Under the pieces are notes generated by a model. It searched no databases. It had not been told where the DNA came from and saw only the letters and a list, made by a program, of their open reading frames with translations. Shown piece after piece: positions 10,675 through 18,891 of a DNA stretch of 64,000 nt. This DNA comes from Ideonella benzenivorans. Lineage in GTDB: Bacteria > Pseudomonadota > Gammaproteobacteria > Burkholderiales > Burkholderiaceae_C. Within the stretch, counting starts at the first letter, position 1. Each line of letters starts with the position of its first letter. Location of the stretch: NCBI RefSeq assembly GCF_020387415.1, contig NZ_JAGWCB010000010.1, positions 1-64,000 of the forward strand. Direction: 5' to 3'. The translations under genes and the position numbers were made by a program.

Positions 10675-11301
10675 TCAGAGTGCCCACTGCGCCACGCCGC
10701 CGCGGTGGCGCACCCGCCCATCCGCCAGCTCCAGCTGGCCTTCGACGAACCAGCGCACAGCCTGCGGGTAGATCACATGCTCCTGCACCAGCACGCGGGC
10801 CGCGAGGCTGTCCTCGTCATCGTCGGGCAGCACCGGCACGGCCGCCTGCGCCACGATGGGGCCGTGGTCCAGCTCGGCCGTGACGAAATGCACCGTGGCC
10901 CCCGCCAGCTTGCAGCCCTGCTCGATCGCCCTGCGGTGGGTGTGCAGGCCGGGGAAGGCCGGCAACAGCGAGGGGTGGACGTTCAGCAGCCGACCCTCGT
11001 AATGCTGCACGAAGCCCGCACTCAGGATGCGCATGAAGCCGGCCAGCACCAGCAGGTCGGGGGCGAACCCATCGATCACCCGGATCAGCTCGGCGTCGTA
11101 ATGCGCCCGGTCCGGATGGCCCCGGTGGTCCACCACCGCGGTGGCGAGGCCCCGCTCGGCGGCCCAGGCCAGGCCCGCGGCCTCGGCCTTGTTGCTCACC
11201 ACGGCCGCCACCTCGGCGGGCCAGCCTTCGGCGGCACAGGCCTCGACGATGGCCTGCATGTTGCTGCCCCGGCCGGAGAGGAGGATGACGATTCGCTTCA
11301 T
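10675..11301 (-). CDS. purN: Phosphoribosylglycinamide formyltransferase
   Basis: PurN transfers formyl from 10-formyltetrahydrofolate to GAR in step three of purine synthesis. The 208-aa product begins MKRIVILLSGRGSNMQAIVE, the phosphate-binding N-terminus of PurN, and has LAGFMRILS, the active-site segment NVHPSLLPAFPGLHTHRRA with the catalytic Asn and His, and VTAELDHGPIV with the catalytic Asp. Length is standard. ATG at 11301 is the conserved start. It is divergent from the EamA transporter gene with only about 60 bp between the starts. Confidence 0.96.
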   Translation of the reverse strand: MKRIVILLSGRGSNMQAIVEACAAEGWPAEVAAVVSNKAEAAGLAWAAERGLATAVVDHRGHPDRAHYDAELIRVIDGFAPDLLVLAGFMRILSAGFVQHYEGRLLNVHPSLLPAFPGLHTHRRAIEQGCKLAGATVHFVTAELDHGPIVAQAAVPVLPDDDEDSLAARVLVQEHVIYPQAVRWFVEGQLELADGRVRHRGGVAQWAL

Positions 11302-11363
11302 GAGGGGCGTGAGTGTAAGGCTCTGCCAGAATGGTCCGATCCCCGCATTACCCCACGCCACGC

Positions 11364-12263
11364 ATGAATCCCCAGCTGCAAGCCTCCCTGCTGATGATGG
11401 GATCGTCTTTTCTGTTTGCCCTGATGGGTGTGTGTGTGAAGCTGGCCTCGGCCCGCTACGGTTCGGGCGAGATCGTCTTCTACCGCGGCCTGGTTGGCGC
11501 GCTGTTCATCACCGGCCTGGTCGTCTGGCGCGGTGGCAGCCTGCGCACCCGCTATCCCACCATGCACCTGAGCCGCAGCATCGTGGGCGTGGGTGCCATG
11601 GCGCTCTGGTTCTATGCGATCGGCCAGTTGCCTTTGGCCACGGCCATCACGCTGAACTACATGTCCTCGATCTGGATGGCCCTGTTCCTGATCGGCGGTG
11701 CCGTGCTGGTCGGTTCGTCCGACCGGGTGGACATGCGCCTGGTGCTGACCGTGCTCACCGGCTTCGTCGGCGTCGCGCTGGTGCTGCGCCCGTCCCTCAC
11801 CCCCGAGCAATGGCCGGGCGCACTGGCCGGGCTGTGCTCGGGCATGATGTCCGCCATGGCCTATCTGCAAGTCACCGCCCTGGGGCGGGTGGGCGAGCCC
11901 GAGTACCGCGTGGTGTTTTACTTCTCACTGGGCACTGCGGTAGTGGGCGCGGCCATCGCCCTGACCAGCGGCTTCCACACCCACACGCTGGTCGGTCTGG
12001 GTGTTCTGGTGGCCACCGGCGTGCTGGCCACCGCGGCGCAGATCCTGATGACCCGGGCCTATGCGATCGGCCGGGCCCTGTCCAACGCCAGCCTGCAGTA
12101 CCTGGGCATCGCCTGGTCCTTTCTGTTCGGGGTGACGATCTTCGGCGACCCGGTCACGCTGGTCGCGCTGGCCGGCATGGGCTTGATCGTCGCCGCCGGC
12201 CTGACCGCCACGCTGCTGCGGACCAAGGCCGTGCCCGATGCCGCCAACCCCTCCGAGTCCTGA
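11364..12263 (+). CDS. EamA/DMT-family transporter (drug/metabolite type)
   Basis: The 299-aa protein is a ten-helix membrane protein built from two EamA repeats: the first starts MMGSSFLFALMGVCVKLAS, and the second near residue 150 includes GLCSGMMSAMAYLQVTALGR, ending with YLGIAWSFLFGVTIFGDPVT. Members export or exchange amino acids, nucleosides or other metabolites; the substrate cannot be assigned. The ATG at 11364 opens directly into helix one. A rhodanese gene follows after 40 bp, so the two may be cotranscribed. Confidence 0.88.
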   Translation: MNPQLQASLLMMGSSFLFALMGVCVKLASARYGSGEIVFYRGLVGALFITGLVVWRGGSLRTRYPTMHLSRSIVGVGAMALWFYAIGQLPLATAITLNYMSSIWMALFLIGGAVLVGSSDRVDMRLVLTVLTGFVGVALVLRPSLTPEQWPGALAGLCSGMMSAMAYLQVTALGRVGEPEYRVVFYFSLGTAVVGAAIALTSGFHTHTLVGLGVLVATGVLATAAQILMTRAYAIGRALSNASLQYLGIAWSFLFGVTIFGDPVTLVALAGMGLIVAAGLTATLLRTKAVPDAANPSES

Positions 12264-12303
12264 GGGACGAACCCCTTTCCTTCCTGTTGCGCCAAGGTCC
12301 GCC

Positions 12304-13158
12304 ATGTCCACTGCCCCGCTGATCGCCGCTTCCGAACTTCTGGCCTCGCTGGCTTCACCGCCCGGGCCGCTGCTGCTGGACTGCAGCTTCGACCTGGCCG
12401 ACACCGCCGCGGGCGAGCAGGCCTACCAGGCCGGGCACCTGCCCGGCGCCCGCTACCTGCACCTGGACCGCGACCTCTCGGGCCCCAAGTCGCCCGCAGG
12501 CGCCCGGGAAGGCGGCCGCCACCCGCTGCCCAGCCGCGCCCTGCTGGCCGAGCGTGCCGGCCAATGGGGAGTGCGTCCCGGCCAGGCCGTGGTCTGCTAT
12601 GACCGGCAGGGTGGCCCGTTTGCGGCGCGGGCCTGGTGGCTGCTGCGCTGGCTGGGCCACGACGCTGTGCGTGTGCTCGACGGCGGCGTGACCGCCTGGC
12701 AGGCGGCCGGCGGCGCGCTGGAGACCACTGCGCCCACCGTCCCGCCGGCACCGCCCTACCCCACGCTGCCGCCCGCGATGGGCACCGTGGACGCCGCCAC
12801 GCTGCAGGCGAACCTGGACCACGTGGAGCTGCTGGATGCCCGTGCCCCGGAACGGTTTCGCGGCGAGGTGGAGCCGCTGGACGCTCGAGCCGGCCACATC
12901 CCGGGGGCGCGCAACCGCTTCTTCCAACTCAACCTGGACCCAACCGGCCGCTTCAAGACGGCCGACCAGCTGCGTGCCGAGTTCCTGGCGCTGGGCCTGC
13001 ACCCCGAGCGGGTGGTGAACCAGTGCGGCTCGGGCGTGACCGCCTGCCACAACCTGCTGGCGATGGCGCAGGCCGGCCTGACCGGCGCCCGGCTCTATCC
13101 CGGCTCCTGGAGCGAATGGTCGGCCGACCCGTCACGGCCCATCGCCCAGGGCAACTGA
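12304..13158 (+). CDS. Two-domain sulfurtransferase (rhodanese/3-mercaptopyruvate type)
   Basis: Tandem-rhodanese enzymes move sulfane sulfur from thiosulfate or mercaptopyruvate to an acceptor such as cyanide or a thiol. The 284-aa product has an inactive N-terminal rhodanese domain (YQAGHLPGARYLHLDRDLSG, about residues 40-60) and a C-terminal catalytic domain (HIPGARNRFF, then NQCGSGVTACHN) whose CGSGVTA loop carries the persulfide cysteine near residue 241. A loop of the CGSGVTA kind points towards mercaptopyruvate sulfurtransferase rather than thiosulfate sulfurtransferase, but substrate preference is not certain. It is not near the sox locus. Confidence 0.88.
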   Translation: MSTAPLIAASELLASLASPPGPLLLDCSFDLADTAAGEQAYQAGHLPGARYLHLDRDLSGPKSPAGAREGGRHPLPSRALLAERAGQWGVRPGQAVVCYDRQGGPFAARAWWLLRWLGHDAVRVLDGGVTAWQAAGGALETTAPTVPPAPPYPTLPPAMGTVDAATLQANLDHVELLDARAPERFRGEVEPLDARAGHIPGARNRFFQLNLDPTGRFKTADQLRAEFLALGLHPERVVNQCGSGVTACHNLLAMAQAGLTGARLYPGSWSEWSADPSRPIAQGN

Positions 13159-13280
13159 TTCCGGGCTCGGCAAACCGCAGACGCTTGACTCATGTCAAGC
13201 TGCAGAGCGCGCGACGCGCAACACTGACGCCATCGGGGGTGTTGAGGCCCCCACTCTCCCATCGAAGGAAAGGATCCACC

Positions 13281-13715
13281 ATGTACAAGCACATCCTCGT
13301 GCCGACCGACGGTTCGGACATCAGCGCCAAGGCTGTGGAAACGGCTGTGTCGCTGGCCAAGCTCTTCGGGGCCCAACTCAGCACCATCAGCGTCAAGGAA
13401 CCGTTCCCGTACAGCGCGATCAGCGAAATGCAGCCGGTCCCGCCGCAGGAGTTCTACGACGCGCAGGAACGCATTGCCGCCGCCCGCGTGAAGGCGGTGG
13501 TGGATGCTGGCAAGGCGGCGGGCCTGACCTGCAATGCCTACACCGTCGAAGCGGTCCACCCCTGGGAGGCCATTGTGGACCTGACCAAGGACAAGGGTGT
13601 CGACCTGATCGTGATGGCCTCGCACGGTCGCCGTGGCGTCAGCGCCCTGCTGCTGGGCAGCGAAACCCAGAAGGTGCTGACCCACTCGCCCACCCCGGTG
13701 CTGGTCGTCCGCTGA
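13281..13715 (+). CDS. Universal stress protein (UspA family)
   Basis: Single-domain Usp of 144 aa. It starts MYKHILVPTDGSDISAKAVE and ends VLTHSPTPVLVVR. The nucleotide-binding region SHGRRGVSALLLGSETQKV has a shorter G-x2-G...GS spacing than UspFG-type ATP binders, a form common in betaproteobacteria. GGAAAGGA lies 5-10 nt upstream of the ATG. It stands alone between a rhodanese gene and a convergent hydrolase gene. The stress that induces it cannot be told from sequence. Confidence 0.92.
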   Translation: MYKHILVPTDGSDISAKAVETAVSLAKLFGAQLSTISVKEPFPYSAISEMQPVPPQEFYDAQERIAAARVKAVVDAGKAAGLTCNAYTVEAVHPWEAIVDLTKDKGVDLIVMASHGRRGVSALLLGSETQKVLTHSPTPVLVVR

Positions 13716-13733
13716 GGACGGCAGCACCGCTTG

Positions 13734-13750
13734 CCCCGGTCCCTCCGGGG
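13734..13750. terminator. Hairpin between convergent usp and hydrolase genes
   Basis: CCCCGG and CCGGGG form a 6-bp GC stem with a 5-nt loop, 18 nt past the usp stop and 7 nt past the hydrolase stop on the other strand. Neither strand has a T tract, so it may only be a barrier or 3'-end stabiliser. Confidence 0.4.
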
Positions 13751-13757
13751 TGAGGGG

Positions 13758-14663
13758 TCAGACCACGCCGTGGTCTTTGAACCAGGCGAGGCAGCGGCCC
13801 CAGCCATCCTCGGCATCGGCCCGGCGGTAGCTGGGTCGGTAGTCCGCATGAAAGGCGTGCGGCGCGTCGGGATAGACCACGAAGCGGGAAGCCCGTGCGG
13901 CGGCGTTGCCCTGGGCCAGCGCCTTTTTCATGGTCTCCACCGTGTCGAGGGGAATGCCGGTGTCCTGGCCACCATAAAGGCCCAGCACCGGCGCCTTCAG
14001 GTCGCCGACCAAGTCCAGTGGATGACGCGGCTGCAGCAGGTTGACCCCGCCGGTCAGCCGACCGTACCAAGCCACCGCGGCGCGCACCGCCGGGCTGTGC
14101 TCGGCAAACAGCCAAGTGATACGGCCCCCCCAGCAGAAGCCCGTGATGCCCAGCCGGGCGGTGTCCTGCCCCTGGGCCTTCGCCCAGGCCACGGTGGCAT
14201 CCAGGTCCCCCATCACCTGGGCATCGGGCACCTTGTAGACGAGCTCGGACATCAGCGCCGCGATGTCGGTGTAGGCGGCCGGGTTGCCCTGGCGCTTGAA
14301 CAGATCAGGGGCAATGGCGCAATAGCCCAGGTGCGCGAAACGCCGGGCCACATCGGCAATGTGCTCGTGCACGCCGAAGATCTCGCTGATCACCAGCACC
14401 ACCGGATGGGCGCCCCCGCCTTGCGGCATCGCCCGGTAGGCCGGCATCTGGAAATCCCCCACGGGGATCTGCACCAGCCCCGCCGTCAGGCCCTGCGCGG
14501 GCGTGTGGACCACGGTCTGGGCGGCCACCGGCAAGGTCGCCGCGGCAAACCCCAGCCCCACCCCGGCCTGGACCACCGCGCGTCGGCGAGGCGCTCCCTC
14601 CTGCCCTGCTGCCTGCTGCAGCAAGGCCTGGGCATCGTCGAACAAAGGTGTGGGATCGGACAT
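13758..14663 (-). CDS. Dienelactone hydrolase-family protein with Tat-like leader
   Basis: An alpha/beta hydrolase of 301 aa. The catalytic nucleophile is cysteine in GFCWGGR (about residue 174), with the acid in YGGQDTGIP and the histidine in PDAPHAFHADYRPSY, matching the dienelactone hydrolase family. A segment near residues 25-48 (RRRAVVQAGVGLGFAAA, then LPVAA) looks like a twin-arginine leader placed behind an N-terminal stretch of about 25 residues, so the enzyme is probably exported. The ATG at 14663 was chosen over an upstream codon that would add 23 low-complexity residues. No other ring-cleavage genes are nearby; the substrate is unknown. Confidence 0.85.
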   Translation of the reverse strand: MSDPTPLFDDAQALLQQAAGQEGAPRRRAVVQAGVGLGFAAATLPVAAQTVVHTPAQGLTAGLVQIPVGDFQMPAYRAMPQGGGAHPVVLVISEIFGVHEHIADVARRFAHLGYCAIAPDLFKRQGNPAAYTDIAALMSELVYKVPDAQVMGDLDATVAWAKAQGQDTARLGITGFCWGGRITWLFAEHSPAVRAAVAWYGRLTGGVNLLQPRHPLDLVGDLKAPVLGLYGGQDTGIPLDTVETMKKALAQGNAAARASRFVVYPDAPHAFHADYRPSYRRADAEDGWGRCLAWFKDHGVV

Positions 14664-14776
14664 GGTGTGCTCTCCTGGCGACAGAGGGGGCGAAGGACTG
14701 CTGCCGATTCTAGAAGTCGGGGCCTCGCCCACGGGAACCGCGGGGGCATGTCACGGGCACGGGGCACAATCCAGCC

Positions 14777-16285
14777 ATGCCCATCGCCTTGCCCTCCCCC
14801 ACCGGCCTGCTGGCCGGGATCGACATGGGGTCGAACAGTTTTCGCCTGGAGATCGGCCACCTGCGCGATGGCCGCTATCGGCGCCACGCCTACCTGAAGG
14901 AAACCGTCCGTCTGGGCGCCGGGCTGGACAGTGAAGGCATGCTCACCGCCGACGCGGCCGAACGTGGCCTGACCTGTCTGCGTCAGTTCGGCCGCAACCT
15001 GGGCGGTTTTCATCCGCTGCAGGTGCGCGCCGTGGCCACCCAGACACTGCGCGAAGCCCGCAACCGGGATGCCTTTCTGCACCAGGCCCAGGCCGCGCTG
15101 GGCTTCCCGATTGAGGTGATCTCCGGCCGCGAGGAAGCCCGCCTGATCTATGCCGGCGTGGCCCACCTGCAGCCCTCCTCCCAGCCGCGGCTGGTGGTGG
15201 ACATCGGCGGCCGCTCCACCGAACTGATCCTCGGCCTGAAGCGCCAGCCGCTGGAGGCCGAGTCCTTCCGCGTCGGCAGTGTCAGCCTGTCGATGCGCTA
15301 CTTCCCCGACGGCCGCTTCACCGCCGAAGGCTTTCGCGCCGCGCAGATCGCGGCCGGGGCGGAGTTCGAGGAGGCCCTGGCGCCGTTCGAGCCGTCCCGC
15401 TGGGACCATGCGCTCGGCTCCTCGGGCACGGCCGGTGCGGTGTCGGACGTGCTGCAGGCCTGCGGCGAGACCGATGGCAGCATCACCCCTGATGGCCTGC
15501 GCTGGTTGATGAAGCAGTGCATCGAGGCCGGCTCGGCCGACCGCCTGGACCTGCCCGGCCTGAAGCCCGACCGGCGGCCGGTGCTGGCCGGCGGCCTGGC
15601 CATCCTCTACACCCTGGCCACGCATTTCGACATCGCAGCCCTGCGCCCGGCCAAGGGTGCCCTGCGCCAGGGCGTGATCGTGGACCTGCATGACCGGCTG
15701 CTGGCCCGCCAGCGCCAGCATGGCGGCGACCTGCGCGAGGACAGCGTCAAGGTGCTGCAGCAGCGCTTTGGCGCCGACCCGGAACAGGCCCAGCGGGTGG
15801 CCCAGCTGGCCACCACCCTGTTCCGGATGGTGGTCCCGCAGGACAGCGGCGAAGACGAGCTGACCGAACTGCGCTGGGCCGCGCTGCTGCACGAGATCGG
15901 CCAGATGGTGTCCCACCACGACCACCACCGCCACAGCGCCTACCTGCTGGGCCATGTGGATGCGGCCGGCTTCTCGCAGAGCCAGCAGCGTCGGCTGGCC
16001 GATCTGGTGCTGGGTCAGCGCGGGGGCCTGCGCAAGCTGGAGGCCCAGGTCAGCAGCGAGCTGATGCTGTGGCAGTTGCTGTGCCTGCGTCTGGCCGTCA
16101 TCGGCTGCCATGCCCGCACCGATGTGCCGGCCGCGGCGCTGAAGCTCCAACGCCAGGGCCGCATCGCCCGGCTGGTGCTGAAGAAGGACTGGGCCGAAGC
16201 CCACCCCCGCACCGTGCATCTGCTGGAAGAGGAAGAAAGCGCCTGGGGCCGCTCCGAGCTGCCGCTGACGCTGCACATCGCCTGA
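14777..16285 (+). CDS. ppx: Exopolyphosphatase / guanosine pentaphosphate phosphatase (Ppx/GppA)
   Basis: Ppx/GppA enzymes hydrolyse polyphosphate chains or pppGpp. The 502-aa product has the ASKHA-fold phosphate-1 motif GIDMGSNSFRLEIGHL (about residue 13), the GREEARLIY segment, and the phosphate-2 loop VVDIGGRSTELILG, followed by a long C-terminal HD-like helical domain (LLHEIGQMVSHHDHHRHSAY). The C-terminal domain suits the full-length Ppx class. It converges on the ArsC-like gene with only 6 bp between stops. Which of the two activities dominates is not decidable here. Confidence 0.93.
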   Translation: MPIALPSPTGLLAGIDMGSNSFRLEIGHLRDGRYRRHAYLKETVRLGAGLDSEGMLTADAAERGLTCLRQFGRNLGGFHPLQVRAVATQTLREARNRDAFLHQAQAALGFPIEVISGREEARLIYAGVAHLQPSSQPRLVVDIGGRSTELILGLKRQPLEAESFRVGSVSLSMRYFPDGRFTAEGFRAAQIAAGAEFEEALAPFEPSRWDHALGSSGTAGAVSDVLQACGETDGSITPDGLRWLMKQCIEAGSADRLDLPGLKPDRRPVLAGGLAILYTLATHFDIAALRPAKGALRQGVIVDLHDRLLARQRQHGGDLREDSVKVLQQRFGADPEQAQRVAQLATTLFRMVVPQDSGEDELTELRWAALLHEIGQMVSHHDHHRHSAYLLGHVDAAGFSQSQQRRLADLVLGQRGGLRKLEAQVSSELMLWQLLCLRLAVIGCHARTDVPAAALKLQRQGRIARLVLKKDWAEAHPRTVHLLEEEESAWGRSELPLTLHIA

Positions 16286-16291
16286 GGCCGC

Positions 16292-16654
16292 TCAGCCCAG
16301 CCGGGCGTCCCAATCGCTGGCAGAGAAACCGACCGTCACCGCCCCGTCCGGCCACTCCACCACCGGACGTTTGATCACGCTGGCCTGCTCACGCATCAGC
16401 GCCATCGCGCTGGCGGCATCGGTCACGGCGGCCTGTGCGGCCGGATCCAGCTTGCGCCAGGTCGTGCCCTGCCGGTTCACCAGCGGCGTCCAGCCCACGG
16501 CCGCCACCCAGGCCGACAGATGGTCGGCCGGCACGCCCTGCTTCTTGAAGTCATGGAACTGCACGGCCACGCCCTGCTCGGCCAGCCAGGTGCGGGCCTT
16601 CTTGACGGTGTCGCAGTTGGGAATGCCGTAGAGGGTGACGGTGCGCTGGGTCAT
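16292..16654 (-). CDS. ArsC-family reductase (YffB/Spx-like)
   Basis: The 120-aa protein has a thioredoxin-like ArsC fold. The active-site cysteine lies in YGIPNCDTVKKARTWL (Cys13), with the C-terminal KRPVVEW segment carrying the conserved Arg. It lacks additional cysteines for an arsenate-reductase relay, as in YffB, which uses glutathione. It lies 23 bp downstream of the OPT transporter on the same strand and may be cotranscribed with it. The physiological substrate of the family is not established. Confidence 0.88.
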   Translation of the reverse strand: MTQRTVTLYGIPNCDTVKKARTWLAEQGVAVQFHDFKKQGVPADHLSAWVAAVGWTPLVNRQGTTWRKLDPAAQAAVTDAASAMALMREQASVIKRPVVEWPDGAVTVGFSASDWDARLG

Positions 16655-16677
16655 GGCCGGACAAAAGGGCAAGGGAA

Positions 16678-18495
16678 TCAGCCCGCCAGTGTAGCCAGCA
16701 GGCCGATCACCCCCAGGCCCAGGGCAGCCAAGGCGTCGCCGGCGATCAGCCCACCGCCGATCAGCGAGGTGCTGCTCATGTCGGCCGGCAGTTCTTCTTC
16801 GCCCGGTGCCGGCTTCTTCTGCGGCAGCGCATTGATCAGGCTGGAGATCACGCCACCCAACCCGAACCAGACCGAGGTGCTGAGGTTCAGGAAGCCGCCG
16901 AAGGACCAGGCGTAGGGCGACGGCAGCACCACCGCGTCGAGCAGGAAGTCCGTCGACTGGCCCAGCTTGCCGCCAGCCACGAAACGCTGGTAGCCCGCCC
17001 GGGACTTGATGATCTTGCGCAGCAGCTCCACCCCGAAGCCCAGGCCGACACCGATCCAGATGGCCGTGCGCTGGTAGGGCTTGTCCTCGGTCAGGCTGCG
17101 CAGCACGCCCACCAGCTTGTAGGTCATCGCCGCGCTCCAGTTGGCCGGCTGCTCGCTGCCCTTCATGATCGTCTGGTCCAGCTGCAGCACCGGGTAGGCG
17201 GCCATGAACAGGCGGGCAAAACCCACCGCCAGCACCGCCCCGACGAGGATGCCCAGCACCTGGTAGCGGAACTGCAGCGCCCGGTTGGTGCCCAGGCGCC
17301 AGCCGGTGGAGCGATCCTGCTGCATGTCGCCGGCCACCGCGACGGCCGTGAGCAGCACGGCCCCCGCCATCAGGCCGATCACCGGGTCCTTCAGGCCGAC
17401 CGAGGCCATGATGACCACCGCCACCACGAAGGCCGAGGAGATCGGCGTCGAGTCGCTGATGCCCAGCGCGATGCCGTTGACCAGGCCGAATACGAAGACC
17501 AGCGCGATCGCGATCAGCAGGTACTTGAAGGGCTGGCCCAGCACGAAGTGACCGCACAGCGCCACGCCGATGCCCCAGAACGCCACCCAGGCCAGCACCC
17601 GACCCATGCGGATGCGCTGCCAGTCCTGCTGCGGTGCCGCCTCGCGGGCGGGCGCGCGGCCCTGCAGGCGCTGCACGGCCTCACGCAGGATCAGGCTGAT
17701 GTCGATCAGCGCCGCGCCCATGATGGTGCCCAGCGCGATCAGGAACATGATCTTGCGCGGCGGATCGCCCTCGTGCAGCCAACCGATCGACAGGAAGTAC
17801 GGCGACAGGGCCAGACCGGTCAGGCCGGCTACCACGGCCGGAATGCCGATGCGCGCGCCCACGACCAGCCCGGCCCCCAGTGTGGAGGTGGACAGTTCCA
17901 GGGCGGCCACCGCCGCGATCTTGGCCGCGCCAATGCCGCCGGCCAGCCCGAGGGCGATGCCGCCGCCCAGGCGACCGACCGATTGACGCAGCAGCCGCGG
18001 ATCGGTCAGCGCGCGCAGGATGTTGGCCACCGCCAGGCCCGACGGGAAGGTCAGTTGCAGGCGGTCGACCACGATGGGGGTGTAGAGCATGCCCACCCCC
18101 GCGCCGAACATACCGATGCACAGCATGTAGAGCATCAGCTGCCACACCGGCGGCTGCGGCAGGCCCATCCAGACCATGGCCTGGATCAGCACGCACATCG
18201 CGCTCATGCTGGCCACCGAGGCGGCCGCCGTCTGGATGAAGTTGGCGCCATGCTTGCCCTCGGCCCCATAGCCGAAGGTGACCACCGAGCCCAACAGGCC
18301 GGCCAGCACCTGGCCGCCGACGAAGAAGCCGACGGCGAAGTTCATGTAGGCGGCGGTGACCCCGCCCAGGGGCCCCAGCACCAGGATGCCCAGGGCACCC
18401 AGCAGCGCGTGGTATTTCCAGGTGCCCTGGCGTGGCAGCCAGGCCCAGCGTTGTCCGTCCGGGGTTCCGGCGGCGGGAGAAGACAGGGTCGTCAT
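16678..18495 (-). CDS. OPT-family oligopeptide/metal-chelate transporter
   Basis: The 605-aa protein has about 14-16 hydrophobic helices and the OPT superfamily pattern: an opening GGVTAAYMNFAVGFFVGGQV, TFPSGLAVANILRALTD, and SDSTPISSAFVVAVVIMASVGL. Bacterial OPT proteins import oligopeptides or metal chelates by proton symport; the substrate is unknown. The ATG at 18495 gives a short cytoplasmic N-terminus before helix one, whereas upstream in-frame codons overlap the tRNA gene. The next gene, the ArsC-like reductase, follows 23 bp after it. Confidence 0.88.
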   Translation of the reverse strand: MTTLSSPAAGTPDGQRWAWLPRQGTWKYHALLGALGILVLGPLGGVTAAYMNFAVGFFVGGQVLAGLLGSVVTFGYGAEGKHGANFIQTAAASVASMSAMCVLIQAMVWMGLPQPPVWQLMLYMLCIGMFGAGVGMLYTPIVVDRLQLTFPSGLAVANILRALTDPRLLRQSVGRLGGGIALGLAGGIGAAKIAAVAALELSTSTLGAGLVVGARIGIPAVVAGLTGLALSPYFLSIGWLHEGDPPRKIMFLIALGTIMGAALIDISLILREAVQRLQGRAPAREAAPQQDWQRIRMGRVLAWVAFWGIGVALCGHFVLGQPFKYLLIAIALVFVFGLVNGIALGISDSTPISSAFVVAVVIMASVGLKDPVIGLMAGAVLLTAVAVAGDMQQDRSTGWRLGTNRALQFRYQVLGILVGAVLAVGFARLFMAAYPVLQLDQTIMKGSEQPANWSAAMTYKLVGVLRSLTEDKPYQRTAIWIGVGLGFGVELLRKIIKSRAGYQRFVAGGKLGQSTDFLLDAVVLPSPYAWSFGGFLNLSTSVWFGLGGVISSLINALPQKKPAPGEEELPADMSSTSLIGGGLIAGDALAALGLGVIGLLATLAG

Positions 18496-18699
18496 CGGGT
18501 CAATGCAGCAAAACGGCGGGTGGCCGACAGCCCGGCGGACCCGGCACTGGAACCAGGGTGTGTTCCACGGGCCGCCAGGGGCAAAAGCCCTGGAGTGTCG
18601 GACGAAGCCGACTGGCGCGCCAGGGTACCAACCTGGGGACAGCCAGAACCATGCCAGCCCCCTGCACCCCAACCACCAAGCCCCCCGAAGCCCAAATGC

Positions 18700-18733
18700 A
18701 AAAAAGGACCGGCCTCACGGCAGGTCCTTTTTC
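18700..18733 (-). terminator. Rho-independent terminator of tRNA-Lys(CTT)
   Basis: AAAAAGGACC pairs perfectly with GGTCCTTTTT across a 12-nt loop. On the minus strand it follows the tRNA 3' end by 8 nt and leads into a T tract. Confidence 0.88.
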
Positions 18734-18741
18734 AGGAAAGT

Positions 18742-18817
18742 TGGTGGGCCCTGAGTGACTCGAACACTCGACCAACGGATTAAGAGTCCGCTGCTCTACC
18801 AACTGAGCTAAGAGCCC
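18742..18817 (-). tRNA. tRNA-Lys (anticodon CTT), copy 1
   Basis: A 76-nt cloverleaf read on the minus strand: acceptor GGGCTCT pairs with AGGGCCC, D-arm AGCTCAGTTGGTAGAGC, anticodon loop CTCTTAA (anticodon CTT), T-arm GAGTG-TTCGAGT-CACTC, and an encoded 3' CCA. It is identical over all 76 nt to the copy at 35017-35092. Confidence 0.97.
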
Positions 18818-18891
18818 TTCATGTCGATGGGTGCCATCGACTGAAGCTCACATTCTAGCACCGAAGTTTTGGCTTCTGCAAGCACCGCCGG

